A DNA stretch of 64,000 nt from Streptomyces olivaceus (lineage in GTDB: Bacteria > Actinomycetota > Actinomycetes > Streptomycetales > Streptomycetaceae), in NCBI RefSeq assembly GCF_000721235.1, contig NZ_JOFH01000023.1, positions 124,001 through 188,000 of the forward strand, read 5' to 3'. Position 1 is the first letter of the stretch. The number at the start of each line of letters is the position of its first letter. This document shows, in pieces, positions 44,775-54,640 of this stretch. A model generated the notes under the pieces. That model did no database searches, had not been told where the DNA came from, and worked only from the letters and a program-made list of their open reading frames with translations. The position numbers and the translations under genes were made by a program.

Positions 44775-45581
44775 TCAGCCGAGCTTGGCGACCTGCGCGT
44801 CGATGACGTCCGAGGGGACGTCGAAGTCCTCGCCGGTCATCACGGAGGAGAGGTTGACGACGCCGAAGGAGGCGACGGTGGCGCCCTTGCGGATCACGAC
44901 GAGCTTCATGAGCCCGTTGGCGTCCTGGCCGGTGGCCACGCCGACGGTGGCGGCGAACCCCTCGTCGCCACCCTGGGGAGCGGCCGACTCGGTGACCTCG
45001 GCGACCCGCATCTTGTCGCCGCCCACGGTGGCGTCGAAGCCGCCCGCGCACTTCTCGGCGGCGGCGTTCAGCGTCTTCAGCGCCTGCTCGGCGCCGCCGT
45101 CCTCGTAGGAGGCGACGTTCAGCATGACCTGGTTCACGTCGAGCGTGGTCATGTCCTGCCCGTCCGGGCCCTTGCTCTCGGAGGGCGCCTCCGTCTGGCC
45201 CGTCCAGGAGCGCTTCACGTCCGCCGCCGGTTCGCCCTGGGCCACCGCGCCCTGGGCGTGCACGAGCGGTACGCAGGCCTCGTCGCTCGTCGATATCTGG
45301 TCCTTCGCGACGTCGTCCTCCGCCGGGATCTCGGTGGTGACCTCGCCGTCCTTGACGTCGGCCTGCGCGAGAGCGACCTTCTCCAGTTCGGCCGCGGTGA
45401 GGGCCTTGCCCGCCGGAGCGGACCGGCCGGACTCACCCGTGGACGCCGACTGACCCGCCCCCGGCTTGTCGTCACCGGCCTTGGCGTCGTCGTCGGACGA
45501 ACCGCCGCAGGCGGTGGCAAGCAGGGCCAGGGCGGCGGCGGACGCCGCGAGGGCGGTGCGGCGGACAGCGGTCGAACTCAC
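44775..45581 (-). CDS. Secreted lipoprotein of unknown function
   Basis: This 268-residue protein has a signal peptide ending ALLATAC (Cys25) and GGSSDD after it, so it is a lipoprotein on the outer membrane leaflet side. A Gly/Ser/Asp-rich linker leads into a domain with repeated strand-helix units (AELEKVALAQADV, VMLNVASYEDGG, VGGDKMRVAEVTESA, KLVVIRKGATVASFGVVNL). I see no catalytic motif. It resembles Streptomyces lipoproteins annotated only as hypothetical. It lies between glmS and coaA, oriented away from coaA. Confidence 0.78.
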   Translation of the reverse strand: MSSTAVRRTALAASAAALALLATACGGSSDDDAKAGDDKPGAGQSASTGESGRSAPAGKALTAAELEKVALAQADVKDGEVTTEIPAEDDVAKDQISTSDEACVPLVHAQGAVAQGEPAADVKRSWTGQTEAPSESKGPDGQDMTTLDVNQVMLNVASYEDGGAEQALKTLNAAAEKCAGGFDATVGGDKMRVAEVTESAAPQGGDEGFAATVGVATGQDANGLMKLVVIRKGATVASFGVVNLSSVMTGEDFDVPSDVIDAQVAKLG

Positions 45582-45806
45582 GTCGGCACTCTTTCATCAG
45601 GGGTTCCGGTACGGCGCCGGGGCCCGGGTCCGGGCTCCGCGCGATCTTGTAAACCGTACGCACAGAAATCACACAGGTGATCGATAATCAGTCGGCCGGT
45701 ACACGGACGTGACCATCCCGTGATCGGTTCCGGGGTCCGGGGTCCGCTCCGGCGGGCGTGACGCAGCCCACCTGCCGCCCCGTTCAAATCCCGTTAACAA
45801 TGGACT

Positions 45807-46796
45807 GTGATCTCTCCGGTCCCCTCGATGCCCCGGAGCGCCCACCGGCAACGGCCGGAGGCGACTCCCTACGTCGACCTCACCCGCCCCGAGTGGAGCG
45901 CGCTGCGCGACAAGACGCCGCTGCCGCTGACCGCCGAGGAGGTCGAGAAGCTGCGCGGCCTCGGCGACGTCATCGACCTCGACGAGGTGCGGGACATCTA
46001 CCTCCCGCTCTCCCGGCTCCTCAACCTCTACGTCGGCGCCACCGACGGCCTGCGCGGCGCCCTGAACACCTTCCTCGGCGCGCAGGGCTCCCAGTCCGGC
46101 ACCCCCTTCGTGATAGGGGTCGCCGGCTCGGTCGCGGTCGGCAAGTCCACCGTCGCCCGCCTGCTCCAGGCGCTGCTCTCCCGCTGGCCCGAGCACCCGC
46201 GCGTGGAGCTGGTCACGACCGACGGCTTCCTGCTGCCGACGCGGGAGCTGGAGGCGCGCGGCCTGATGTCGCGGAAGGGGTTCCCCGAGTCGTACGACCG
46301 CCGGGCCCTGACCCGCTTCGTCGCCGACATCAAGGCGGGCAAGGCGGAGGTGACCGCGCCCGTCTACTCCCACCTCATCTACGACATCGTCCCGGACCAG
46401 CGGCTCGTCGTCCGCCGCCCCGACATCCTGATCGTCGAGGGCCTCAACGTCCTCCAGCCCGCCCTGCCCGGCAAGGACGGCCGCACCAGGGTCGGCCTCG
46501 CCGACTACTTCGACTTCAGCGTGTACGTCGACGCGCGCACCGAGGACATCGAGCGCTGGTACCTCAGCCGCTTCCGCAAGCTGCGTGCGACCGCCTTCCA
46601 GAACCCGTCCTCGTACTTCCGCAAGTACACCCAGGTGTCGGAGGAGGAGGCCCTCGACTACGCCCGCACCACCTGGCGCACCATCAACAAGGTGAACCTG
46701 GTGGAGAACGTGGCCCCCACCCGGGGCCGGGCCACCCTGGTGCTGCGCAAGGGCCCGGACCACAAGGTGCAGCGCCTCAGCCTGCGGAAGTTGTGA
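45807..46796 (+). CDS. coaA: Pantothenate kinase
   Basis: This 329-residue type I pantothenate kinase performs the first step of coenzyme A synthesis. Walker A is [12 protein letters not shown] (about 104-115), followed by [17 protein letters not shown] and VEGLNVLQ motifs of the family. The GTG at 45807 is just 7 bases after TAACAAT, so the message is probably leaderless; an ATG at 45828 is also possible. It is divergent from the lipoprotein gene. Confidence 0.95.
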   Translation: MISPVPSMPRSAHRQRPEATPYVDLTRPEWSALRDKTPLPLTAEEVEKLRGLGDVIDLDEVRDIYLPLSRLLNLYVGATDGLRGALNTFLGAQGSQSGTPFVIGVAGSVAVGKSTVARLLQALLSRWPEHPRVELVTTDGFLLPTRELEARGLMSRKGFPESYDRRALTRFVADIKAGKAEVTAPVYSHLIYDIVPDQRLVVRRPDILIVEGLNVLQPALPGKDGRTRVGLADYFDFSVYVDARTEDIERWYLSRFRKLRATAFQNPSSYFRKYTQVSEEEALDYARTTWRTINKVNLVENVAPTRGRATLVLRKGPDHKVQRLSLRKL

Positions 46797-46828
46797 CGCG
46801 AGCCGCCCCCCGGCGGTAGAAATACCGG

Positions 46829-47779
46829 ATGCTGCAGCTGCGCGTGATCGCCCCGGCCGACCGCACCGACGAGGTGGTCCACCTGATCGGCCGCACGGTC
46901 GGCACCACCCACCTCGTCGTCCTGCCGGGCGCCGCCCGCGACCCCGAGGGCGACGTCGTCATGTGCGACGTGGCCCGCGAGGCCGGCGACGAACTCATCA
47001 ACGGCCTGCGCGGGCTTGGCCTGGAGAGCTGCGGCGCCATCACCGCCGAGAACATCGCCCTGTCCCTGTCGGAGCGCGCCGACCGGGCGGAACGGGACGC
47101 GCCCGGCGAGGCGGCCGACGCGGTGCTGTGGGAGCAGCTGGAGGAGGCGACGCACGAGGAGTCGACCCTCTCCGTCACCTACGTCGCCTTCATCACGCTG
47201 GCCACGATGATCGCGGCCTGCGGTGTCGTCCTCGACAACGCCATCCTGATCGTGGGCGCGATGGCGGTCGGCCCGGAGTTCGGCCCCCTCGCCGGCATCT
47301 GCACGGCGATCGTCCAGCGCGCCCCGCGCCTCGCCCTGCGCTCCCTGACGGCCCTGCTGGTGGGGTTCGCGGCGGCGATGGCGGTGACGGTGGGCTTCAG
47401 CTGGATCATGGCGGCGTTCGGCCTCTTCAGCGAGGCCAAGCTGGAGGGCGAGCGGCCCAACACCGGCTTCGTCTACGCGCCGGACGCCTTCTCCTTCGTG
47501 GTGGCGGTCCTGGCCGGCGTCGCGGGCACGCTCTCCCTGACCTCGGCGAAGTCCGGTGCCCTGGTGGGCGTCGCCATCTCGGTCACCACGGTCCCGGCCG
47601 CCGCGAACGCGGCCGTGGCCCTGAGCCTCGGCGACACGAAGCAGACGGTGGGCTCCACCGAACAGCTCCTCCTCAACCTGGCCGGCATCGTCCTGGCCGG
47701 CACCCTGACGCTGCTGGCCCAGAAGGCACTCTGGTCGACCCGGCGCAACCGACTGACCAAACCCGACGACTCCGGGTGA
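46829..47779 (+). CDS. DUF389 membrane protein
   Basis: This 316-residue protein has a soluble N-terminal ACT-like part (about 1-110) and then at least six membrane segments in the DUF389 domain (for example LATMIAACGVVLDNAILIVGAMAVGPEFGPLAG). The GAMxVxPxFGPL motif is diagnostic of the family. Its function is unknown; an ion or metabolite channel has been suggested. It follows coaA by 32 bases and may be cotranscribed. Confidence 0.88.
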   Translation: MLQLRVIAPADRTDEVVHLIGRTVGTTHLVVLPGAARDPEGDVVMCDVAREAGDELINGLRGLGLESCGAITAENIALSLSERADRAERDAPGEAADAVLWEQLEEATHEESTLSVTYVAFITLATMIAACGVVLDNAILIVGAMAVGPEFGPLAGICTAIVQRAPRLALRSLTALLVGFAAAMAVTVGFSWIMAAFGLFSEAKLEGERPNTGFVYAPDAFSFVVAVLAGVAGTLSLTSAKSGALVGVAISVTTVPAAANAAVALSLGDTKQTVGSTEQLLLNLAGIVLAGTLTLLAQKALWSTRRNRLTKPDDSG

Positions 47780-47924
47780 GGGCACCAACCCAGGGGCGCG
47801 GGGCGCTGCTGATGTGCGGCTCCGCCGCGCGGACGCGACCAGCCACGACGAACCCGCAGCCCGCGAAGCACAGAACCCCCGTCCCCGACCCGGCCCGGCC
47901 CGGCCCCGACCCGATCCCGCCGAA

Positions 47925-49283
47925 CTACCCCAACGCAGACTTCACGACATCGGCCAGCCGCCCGGCGACAGACCGAGCCTGCTCGATGTCCGCGGCCTCC
48001 ACCATGACCCGCACGAGCGGCTCGGTCCCCGAGGACCGCAGCAGCACCCGCCCGGTGCTGCCCAGCTCCCGCTCCGCCTCGGCCACGGCGGTCGCCAGCT
48101 CGGCAGAGCTCGTCACCCGCGACTTGTCCACGTCCGGCACGTTGATCAGTACCTGCGGCAGCCGCTCCATGACCGACGCGAGGTCCCGCAGCGTACGGCC
48201 GCTCTGCGCGACCCGCGCGGCCAGCATCAGGCCGGTCAGCGTGCCGTCGCCGGTGGTGGCGTGGTCGAGGATGATGACGTGTCCCGACTGCTCGCCGCCG
48301 AGGGCGAGGCCGTGCTCCTTCATCTCCTCCAGGACGTACCGGTCGCCGACCGCCGTCTGCACGAACCGGATGCCCTCGCGCTCCATGGCCAGCTTGAAGC
48401 CCAGGTTGGACATGACGGTCGCCACGACGGTGTCCTCGCGCAGCGCCTCGCGCTCCCGCATCGCCAGCGCCAGCACGGCGAGGATCTGGTCGCCGTCGAC
48501 CTCCGCGCCGGTGTGGTCCACGGCCAGGCACCGGTCGGCGTCGCCGTCGTGGGCGATGCCGAGGTCGGCGCCGTGCTCGACGACGGCGGCCTTGAGCAGG
48601 TCGAGGTGGGTGGAGCCGCAGCCGTCGTTGATGTTGAGGCCGTCGGGCACCGCTCCGATGGTCACCAGCTCGGCGCCGGCCCGGGCGAACGCCTCCGGCG
48701 AGACGCGGGAGGCCGCGCCGTGCGCCTCGTCGAGGACGATCTTCAGACCGTCGAGGCGGTTCGGAAGGACGCCGACGAGGTGGGCGACGTACTGGTCGAG
48801 CCCCTGGTCGTAGTCGCGGACGCGGCCGACGCCGGCGCCGGTCGGGCGGTCCCAGGGGGCGCCGGTGCGGTGCTCGGCGTAGACGGACTCGATGCGGTCC
48901 TCCAGCTCGTCGGCGAGCTTGTGACCGCCGCGGGCGAAGAACTTGATGCCGTTGTCGGGCATGGCGTTGTGGCTGGCGGAGAGCATCACGCCGAGGTCCG
49001 CGCCGAGCGCGCCGGTGAGGTGGGCCACGGCGGGCGTCGGCAGCACGCCCACGCGCAGCACGTCCACGCCGGCGCTGGCCAGGCCCGCGACCACGGCGGC
49101 TTCCAGGAACTCCCCGGAGGCGCGCGGGTCGCGGCCGACCACCGCGGTCGCCCGGTGGCCGGCGAAGGTGCCCGCCTCGGCCAGTACGTGCGCCGCGGCG
49201 ACGGAGAGCCCGAGCGCCAGCTCGGCCGTCAGATCCGCGTTGGCGACGCCGCGCACGCCGTCCGTGCCGAAGAGTCGTCCCAC
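47925..49283 (-). CDS. glmM: Phosphoglucosamine mutase
   Basis: This 452-residue enzyme converts glucosamine 6-phosphate to glucosamine 1-phosphate. The phosphoserine is Ser104 in [12 protein letters not shown], the metal site is DGDADRC, and the sugar-binding GEQSGH and C-terminal [12 protein letters not shown] motifs are present. The order glmM next to rpsI-rplM is common in Actinobacteria. An unusual short tandem-repeat leader lies upstream (49400-49490). Confidence 0.96.
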   Translation of the reverse strand: MGRLFGTDGVRGVANADLTAELALGLSVAAAHVLAEAGTFAGHRATAVVGRDPRASGEFLEAAVVAGLASAGVDVLRVGVLPTPAVAHLTGALGADLGVMLSASHNAMPDNGIKFFARGGHKLADELEDRIESVYAEHRTGAPWDRPTGAGVGRVRDYDQGLDQYVAHLVGVLPNRLDGLKIVLDEAHGAASRVSPEAFARAGAELVTIGAVPDGLNINDGCGSTHLDLLKAAVVEHGADLGIAHDGDADRCLAVDHTGAEVDGDQILAVLALAMREREALREDTVVATVMSNLGFKLAMEREGIRFVQTAVGDRYVLEEMKEHGLALGGEQSGHVIILDHATTGDGTLTGLMLAARVAQSGRTLRDLASVMERLPQVLINVPDVDKSRVTSSAELATAVAEAERELGSTGRVLLRSSGTEPLVRVMVEAADIEQARSVAGRLADVVKSALG

Positions 49284-49399
49284 TTGTCCTCCTGAGGAAA
49301 CGTCAATTCCGGGAGCGGCCGCGGGTGCGGCCCGCGCAGTCGGCTCCCGAGGTCACGGCCTCGCGTCGTAACCCACCCGCCCGGCCATCCGATCACACA

Positions 49400-49490
49400 A
49401 GCCTTTGAGCTTCTCAACACTCGAACGTCTCGGCATCTGAACATCTCGACATCTCAAGATTTCAGCCTCTGAGCGTCTGAACGTCTTGTG
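49400..49490. repeat. Degenerate short tandem repeat between glmM and rpsI
   Basis: The plus strand reads a series of about ten-base units such as gaacgtctcg, gcatctgaac, atctcgacat, ctcaagattt and gagcgtctga, gaacgtcttg. The period is roughly 10 and the composition is much less GC-rich than its surroundings. It lies between the rpsI terminator and the glmM start, so it is probably in the glmM leader or promoter region. Confidence 0.5.
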
Positions 49491-49518
49491 CCGTTATACG
49501 CCCCACGACGGGGATAAA

Positions 49519-49560
49519 CGAACGCCCCGGCAGCACAGTGGCGTGCCGCCGGGGCGTTCG
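49519..49560 (-). terminator. rplM-rpsI terminator
   Basis: CGAACGCCCCGGC (49519-49531) pairs perfectly with GCCGGGGCGTTCG (49548-49560) around a 16-base loop, 19 bases after the rpsI stop codon. Confidence 0.88.
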
Positions 49561-49578
49561 GAGTACAGCGGGTGCGAC

Positions 49579-50091
49579 TTAGCGCTTGCTGTACTGCGGA
49601 GCCTTGCGGGCCTTCTTCAGACCGGCCTTCTTCCGCTCGACCGCACGGTCGTCACGGGTCAGGTAACCGGCCTTCTTGAGCGCGCCGCGGTTGTTGTCCA
49701 CGTCGGCCTCGTTCAGCGCGCGGGCGACACCGAGACGGAGCGCACCGGCCTGACCGGAGACGCCGCCACCCGAGATGCGGGCGATGACGTCGTAGCGGTT
49801 GTCCAGCTCGAGCACCTTGAAGGGCTCGTTGACTTCCTGCTGGTGCACCTTGTTCGGGAAGTAGTCCTCGAGCGTGCGCCCGTTGACCTTCCACTTGCCG
49901 GTGCCCGGAACGATCCGGACACGGGCGATGGCGTTCTTGCGACGGCCCAGGCCGGCGGCCGGCTGGGGCTCGCCGAACGCGGAGGCCATGGACTCCGAGG
50001 TGTACTCGCCCTCGACGGGCACCTCGGACTCGGTGGTGTAGCTGTCGATGTCGATCTCTTCGAGCGGCTGCTCGGCAGTGGTCTCGGCCAC
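49579..50091 (-). CDS. rpsI: 30S ribosomal protein S9
   Basis: This 170-residue protein is part of the small-subunit head and its C-terminal tail (KAPQYSKR) reaches the P site. The S9 core begins at [15 protein letters not shown]. The first 40 residues are an acidic extension ([20 protein letters not shown]) common in Streptomyces S9. It follows rplM after 42 bases and they form one operon with a strong terminator. Confidence 0.97.
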   Translation of the reverse strand: MAETTAEQPLEEIDIDSYTTESEVPVEGEYTSESMASAFGEPQPAAGLGRRKNAIARVRIVPGTGKWKVNGRTLEDYFPNKVHQQEVNEPFKVLELDNRYDVIARISGGGVSGQAGALRLGVARALNEADVDNNRGALKKAGYLTRDDRAVERKKAGLKKARKAPQYSKR

Positions 50092-50133
50092 GATGCTCCT
50101 CAGATTCTCTTCAGTCTTAGGGGGTGGCCGGAA

Positions 50134-50577
50134 TTACTGCGCGACCTGGGTGATCTCGAACGGCTGCGGCTGCTGCGCGCCGTGCGGGTGCTGGTCACCC
50201 TTGTAGACCTTCAGCTTCGAGAGCATCTGACGGCCCAGGGAGTTCTTCGGGAGCATGCCCTTGACGGCCTTCTCGATGGCCTTCTCCGGGTTCTTGTCGA
50301 GCAGCTCGTCGTAGCGCACGGAGCGCAGACCGCCCGGGTAGCCGGAGTGGCGGTACGCCATCTTCTGGGTCCGCTTGTTGCCGGAGAGGTGCACCTTGTC
50401 GGCGTTGATGATGATGACGAAGTCACCGGTGTCGACGTGGGGCGCGTAGATCGGCTTGTGCTTGCCGCGCAGGATGGAGGCCGTGGTGGAGGCCAGACGC
50501 CCCAGGACGACGTCCTGGGCGTCGATGACGTGCCACTGGCGCGTCACATCGCCGGGCTTGGGGCTGTACGTACGCAC
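50134..50577 (-). CDS. rplM: 50S ribosomal protein L13
   Basis: This 147-residue large-subunit protein is an early assembly protein. The start [20 protein letters not shown] and the [17 protein letters not shown] motif identify it. The GTG at 50577 has GAAGG upstream. It is the first gene of the rplM-rpsI operon; the upstream 200 bases to the glycosyltransferase-like gene include the promoter, which could not be pinned down. Confidence 0.97.
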   Translation of the reverse strand: MRTYSPKPGDVTRQWHVIDAQDVVLGRLASTTASILRGKHKPIYAPHVDTGDFVIIINADKVHLSGNKRTQKMAYRHSGYPGGLRSVRYDELLDKNPEKAIEKAVKGMLPKNSLGRQMLSKLKVYKGDQHPHGAQQPQPFEITQVAQ

Positions 50578-50765
50578 GGTTCGTAGCCTTCGCTTCTTCA
50601 GTGAGTGGTCCTGACATGGTCACCGAAGACGATCACGACAGCCCTGACCGCACTGCGGTGACGCATACCGCGTGCGAGTCGCTGGTCATCGGTCCCGGTG
50701 GACCGGTGTAAGGGCCCCTCACGTGAGAATGAGCAAGCCAATACACATACAGCTGTGCAGAATAC

Positions 50766-50784
50766 CCGGGCCCCGGCGGCCCGG
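50766..50784 (-). terminator. Hairpin after the membrane-protein gene
   Basis: CCGGGCC (50766-50772) and GGCCCGG (50778-50784) form a 7-bp stem with a 5-base loop immediately after the stop codon at 50785, upstream of the rplM promoter region. Confidence 0.55.
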
Positions 50785-51993
50785 TCAAAACGGGGCCGCG
50801 GGGGCCCGCTCGGGCTCCGGCGCCCGCTCCGGCGGCACCACTGCGCCGCCGGAGTCCGCCGCACCCGACCGGGCCTGCCGGGCGACCGTCACCGCGAGCA
50901 CACACAGGGTGAACGCGTCCCGGAACGCCCGCCGCCGCTCCGACTCCAGCCAGGGCCAGCCCGTCCCCGGCACCTGGGGCACCAGGGCGATCCAGAACCA
51001 CACCCCGCGGGCCACGGAACCGGCGTACGGCAGCCCGGCGAGCAGCAGCGGCAGGGCGACCAGGAGGTAGTGGTCGTAGGACGGCCGGGAGACGAGGAAC
51101 GCCGCGAGCATCAGGCCAGCGCCGGTCTCCGCGAGCCGCAGCGGCCCGGGGTCCGCGCGGCGCCAGCGCCGGTACGCGCAGAGCACCCCGGCGCAGGCCC
51201 CCGCCGCCGCGAGCCCCTGCGCGAGCGGCTGCGGCACCCCGAGCCTGGGCAGCACGGCGGCCGGGGACGCCTCGTAGAGCCGTACGAAGCCGTCGTCGCC
51301 GTGGAGCAGGAAGGGCAGGGTGCGGGTGAAGAAGCCGGCCGGGTCGGGCATCGCGAGCGCCGCGGCCCCGGAGGCCAGCGCGGGCACCAGGACCGCCGCC
51401 GCCAGCGCCCGCCACCGTCCGGCGAAGACGAAGAGCAGGACGACCGGCGCGAGCAGCGGCTTGAGCGCCACGGCCGCACCGATCACCGCGCCCGCCGCCG
51501 TCCACCTCCCCCGGCTCGCCAGCAGCAGGCAGAGCGGGAGCGCCACCGCCGCCGTCACCGTCCAGTTGCCGAGCCGCACCAGGTGCCCGAACGGCGCGAA
51601 GCCCAGCGTGAGACCGGTCAGCCCGAGCACCGCGAGCCGGCTGCCGAGCGGCACCCGGTGCAGGCGCAGCGCGCAGGCCCAGGCCAGGGCCAGGAGGGCC
51701 GTCACCGCGCACGGAACCAGGACCCGCAGCACCCCGGCGGGCAGCAGCGCCTGCGGCACGGCGGCCAGGACCGCGCTCGGCAGGTAGAGGAAGTGCGGGT
51801 CGTCGTACGGGGAGCCGCCGTCCAGCCAGGTGCAGGCGGCCCGCACGACGATCGCGTTGTCCATCCCACCGCCCGGAGCCACCCGCGCCGCGTGGCCGGC
51901 GCAGGCCGCGAGGACCACCCCGAGCACCGCCCACAGGTGCCCGCCCGCCGGTCGCACCAACCACCCCGACATGTCGCTTTTGCCCGTCCGCAT
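50785..51993 (-). CDS. Polytopic membrane protein, GT87/DUF2029-like
   Basis: This 402-residue protein has about ten hydrophobic segments and the early MDNAIVVRAACTWLDGGSPYDDP loop, which fits GT-C fold mannosyltransferases of the DUF2029/GT87 type that use lipid-linked sugars. The C-terminal 30 residues are a hydrophilic Pro/Glu/Ala tail. The ATG at 51993 is chosen; one at 51972 is possible, and both lack a clear ribosome site. It faces away from the gene at 52068 and precedes rplM. Confidence 0.75.
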   Translation of the reverse strand: MRTGKSDMSGWLVRPAGGHLWAVLGVVLAACAGHAARVAPGGGMDNAIVVRAACTWLDGGSPYDDPHFLYLPSAVLAAVPQALLPAGVLRVLVPCAVTALLALAWACALRLHRVPLGSRLAVLGLTGLTLGFAPFGHLVRLGNWTVTAAVALPLCLLLASRGRWTAAGAVIGAAVALKPLLAPVVLLFVFAGRWRALAAAVLVPALASGAAALAMPDPAGFFTRTLPFLLHGDDGFVRLYEASPAAVLPRLGVPQPLAQGLAAAGACAGVLCAYRRWRRADPGPLRLAETGAGLMLAAFLVSRPSYDHYLLVALPLLLAGLPYAGSVARGVWFWIALVPQVPGTGWPWLESERRRAFRDAFTLCVLAVTVARQARSGAADSGGAVVPPERAPEPERAPAAPF

Positions 51994-52067
51994 GCCCGGA
52001 ACGCTAGGCCCTGCGCCCCCTGAACACCGGCACCAGCACGCCACCCGGCCCGTCTAAGATGCGCCCC

Positions 52068-52979
52068 ATGAGCTTTGGGCAGGGGGGACCTCAGTCGCAG
52101 TGGGATCCCTGGAAACCGCAATCGCAGCAGCCGCAGCAGCAGCCGCAACCGCAGCAGCAGCCCTGGAACAGTGGTGACAGCGGCAGCACCCCGGACTGGG
52201 CGGCCCTCGCCGACGCCTCCGAGGCCCGCGCCAGGCGGCGCCGGCTGCTGTTCATCGGCGGCGGCGCGCTGGCCACCGTGGCGATAGCCGGCGCCGTGGC
52301 CGTGGCCGTCGTCTCCGCGGGCGGCTCCGACCAGGCCTCCGACGGCCCCGCCTCGCAGCTCCCCTCGGCGGCGGACATACCCAGCGCGTCGGCGACCGAT
52401 CCCTCCTTCGCCCCGACCAGCGCGCCGCCGCCGCTGGACCCGAAGGACTTCGTCTCCAGCGCCAAGAAGGACAAGGCCCCGCTCAGCCCCGACCTGCTCT
52501 TCCCCGGCACGCAGCTGACCATGGGCGAGACGGTGTACAAGAAGGGCCCGACGGCCGACACCCGCACGTGCGGCTCCGCCGTCCAGGGCACCCTCCCCAA
52601 GGTGCTCGACACCAACAAGTGCACGCGCCTGATCCGCGTCACCTACACCCAGGGCGACACCGCCGTGACGGTCGGCGTCGCCGTCTTCGACGAGGAGGCG
52701 CAGGCCGCGAAGGCGAAGAAGGACGCCGACGAGAAGAGCATCGTGCGCTCCCTGTCCGGCGGCGGCGTCAAGTCCTTCTGCACCGGCGCCGTCTGCCGCT
52801 CCACCACCAACTCCTACGGCCGCTACGCCTACTTCACCGTCGCCGGCTTCACGGGCGGCAAGGACGTCACCGAGAAGTCCACCGAGGTGTTCCGGGCCGG
52901 TGACGACCTGGCCGAGTTCGCCTTCCAGCAGATCCGCCGGCGCGGCCAGGCCCAGGCTTCGGCGGCGGCGGAGGGCTGA
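52068..52979 (+). CDS. Single-pass membrane protein with Gln/Pro-rich head
   Basis: This 303-residue protein begins with a Gln/Pro-rich cytoplasmic head (PQSQQPQQQPQPQQQ, about 20-35), one membrane segment (about 60-83: LLFIGGGALATVAIAGAVAVAVV), a Ser/Ala/Pro linker and an extracellular domain with Cys pairs (RTCGSAV, NKCTRL, SFCTGAVC). No enzymatic motif is recognised. TAAGAT about 10 bases before the ATG suggests a leaderless message. It converges on truA. Confidence 0.8.
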   Translation: MSFGQGGPQSQWDPWKPQSQQPQQQPQPQQQPWNSGDSGSTPDWAALADASEARARRRRLLFIGGGALATVAIAGAVAVAVVSAGGSDQASDGPASQLPSAADIPSASATDPSFAPTSAPPPLDPKDFVSSAKKDKAPLSPDLLFPGTQLTMGETVYKKGPTADTRTCGSAVQGTLPKVLDTNKCTRLIRVTYTQGDTAVTVGVAVFDEEAQAAKAKKDADEKSIVRSLSGGGVKSFCTGAVCRSTTNSYGRYAYFTVAGFTGGKDVTEKSTEVFRAGDDLAEFAFQQIRRRGQAQASAAAEG

Positions 52980-53015
52980 GCCCCACCGCCCCGGCGCCCG
53001 CGCGGGCCGGCGCGC

Positions 53016-53873
53016 TCAGCAGCAGCCGGCCCCCGGCAGCGACCGCTTGTTGCGCGCCTCCCTGCTGCGGGCCGCCAGCAGTTCGTCGGCCGGGTAGCCG
53101 ACCTCCTCCAGGGTCAGCCCGTGCGGCCGTACGACGTGCACGGCGGAGTCCCGTACGCCCGCCGCCAGCACCTTCGCCGGCCAGTCCGGCGGACGGTGGC
53201 CGTCGCCGACAAACAGCAGCGCCCCGATCAGCGAGCGCACCATGTTGTGGCAGAAGGCGTCGGCCCGCACGGTGGCGGTGACGATCCCGTCGTCCGCGCC
53301 CCGCACCAGGCTCAGCTCCTGCAGCGTGCGGATGGTGGTGGCGCCCTCCCGCTTCTTGCAGTACGCGGCGAAGTCGTGTTCCCCGAGCAGTCCGCGGGCG
53401 GCCTCGTTCATGGCGTCCACGTCCAACGGCCAGTCGTGCCAGAGCACATGACCGCGCAGCAGCGGATCGACGCCGCCCGGGTTGTCGGTCACGCGGTAGG
53501 CGTAGCGCCGCCAGACCGCCGAGAAGCGGGCGTTGAAGCCGCTGGGCGCCTCACGCAGCGCCCAGACCCGCACGTCCCTGGGCAGCCGCCCGGCGAGCCG
53601 CTTGAGCAGCTTCCCGTGGTGCTCGGCCCACACCTCGCGCTCAAGATCGACGTGCGCGACCTGCCCCCGGGCGTGCACCCCGGCGTCGGTGCGCCCCGCC
53701 ACGGTCAGCTCGTACGTCCGGTGCGACCGGGTCACGGTCCGCAGCGCGTCCTCGATCTCCCCCTGCACGGTGCGCCGCCCACCGGCCTGCTTGGCCCAGC
53801 CGGAGAACTCGCTCCCGTCGTAGGAGAGGTCCAGCCGCACCCGCACGAACCCGGGCTCCACTTCGTCACTCAC
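53016..53873 (-). CDS. truA: tRNA pseudouridine(38-40) synthase
   Basis: This 285-residue enzyme isomerises uridines 38-40 of tRNAs. The catalytic Asp is in [16 protein letters not shown], with [14 protein letters not shown] at the start. It follows rplQ by about 70 bases, including a hairpin, in the common alpha-operon order. Length is typical. Confidence 0.96.
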   Translation of the reverse strand: MSDEVEPGFVRVRLDLSYDGSEFSGWAKQAGGRRTVQGEIEDALRTVTRSHRTYELTVAGRTDAGVHARGQVAHVDLEREVWAEHHGKLLKRLAGRLPRDVRVWALREAPSGFNARFSAVWRRYAYRVTDNPGGVDPLLRGHVLWHDWPLDVDAMNEAARGLLGEHDFAAYCKKREGATTIRTLQELSLVRGADDGIVTATVRADAFCHNMVRSLIGALLFVGDGHRPPDWPAKVLAAGVRDSAVHVVRPHGLTLEEVGYPADELLAARSREARNKRSLPGAGCC

Positions 53874-53900
53874 CCAGAGATCCTCTCAGCCGAAACGAAA

Positions 53901-53931
53901 GCGGGCCCGCCCTTGAAAAGGACGGACCCGC
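53901..53931 (-). terminator. Hairpin after rplQ
   Basis: Bases 53901-53914 pair with 53918-53931 (GCGGG...TT/AA...CCCGC) in a 14-bp stem with two mismatches and a 3-base loop, just past the rplQ stop at 53943. Confidence 0.7.
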
Positions 53932-53942
53932 GGCCGGAACGC

Positions 53943-54449
53943 TTACGCGTCCTTCGACTCCTCGGCCGGAGCCTCGTCGTCGGCCTTGGTCGTGTCGACC
54001 TTGGTCTCGGACACCTCGGCGGAGCCCTCCGCGTCCTTGGCGGCACGCTTCGTCGCGGCCTCGGCCTCACCGGTGGCCTCCTGGGCCACGGTCAGCGCCT
54101 CGACCAGCTCGATGACGGCCATGGGCGCGTTGTCGCCACGGCGGTTACCGATCTTGGTGATCCGGGTGTAACCACCGGGACGGTTCTCGTAGCGCGGGCC
54201 GATCTCGGTGAAGAGCGTGTGGACGACGCTCTTGTCCGAGATCACCTGGAGCACCTGACGGCGGTTGTGAAGGTCGCCCTTCTTCGCCTTGGTGACCAGA
54301 CGCTCGGCGTACGGACGCAGCTTGCGCGCCTTCGCCTCGGTGGTGGTGATGCGGCCGTGCTCGAACAGCGACTTCGCGAGGTTCGCGATGAGCAGCTTCT
54401 CGTGCGCGGCACTGCCGCCCAGACGGGCACCCTTGGTGGGCTTCGGCAT
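53943..54449 (-). CDS. rplQ: 50S ribosomal protein L17
   Basis: This 168-residue large-subunit protein has the L17 core [26 protein letters not shown] at the start, and an acidic Ala/Glu-rich tail of about 50 residues ([19 protein letters not shown]) after the usual end, as in other streptomycetes. It follows rpoA after 191 bases that contain two strong hairpins. Confidence 0.96.
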   Translation of the reverse strand: MPKPTKGARLGGSAAHEKLLIANLAKSLFEHGRITTTEAKARKLRPYAERLVTKAKKGDLHNRRQVLQVISDKSVVHTLFTEIGPRYENRPGGYTRITKIGNRRGDNAPMAVIELVEALTVAQEATGEAEAATKRAAKDAEGSAEVSETKVDTTKADDEAPAEESKDA

Positions 54450-54527
54450 GATGTTTCTCCTAGGTGTCTGCCCCGGCCGTATCAGGTACCGAGGTCAGTA
54501 TCCGAGCAGGCGGCCGCCTGTCGGAGA

Positions 54528-54576
54528 TCCGGGGCGTCTTCGCAGACGCCCCGGAGGATCCGCGCCCCGAAGGGGC
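54528..54576 (-). promoter_or_regulatory. Double hairpin between rpoA and rplQ
   Basis: TCCGGGGCGTCT (54528-54539) and AGACGCCCCGGA (54544-54555) form a perfect 12-bp stem with a tetraloop, and GCCCC (54564-54568) pairs with GGGGC (54572-54576) next to it. The pair is between two genes that should be cotranscribed, so it is likely a processing, partial termination or attenuation site. Confidence 0.65.
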
Positions 54577-54640
54577 TCGGAGAACTGCGCGACCAGCCGC
54601 AGCCGGCCGGCAGTCGCAATCGAACCGCCGAACCGGGCTC

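Noticed and set aside
49400..49490. Possible CRISPR-like array
   Set aside because: Units are about 10 bases, degenerate, without spacers or nearby cas genes.
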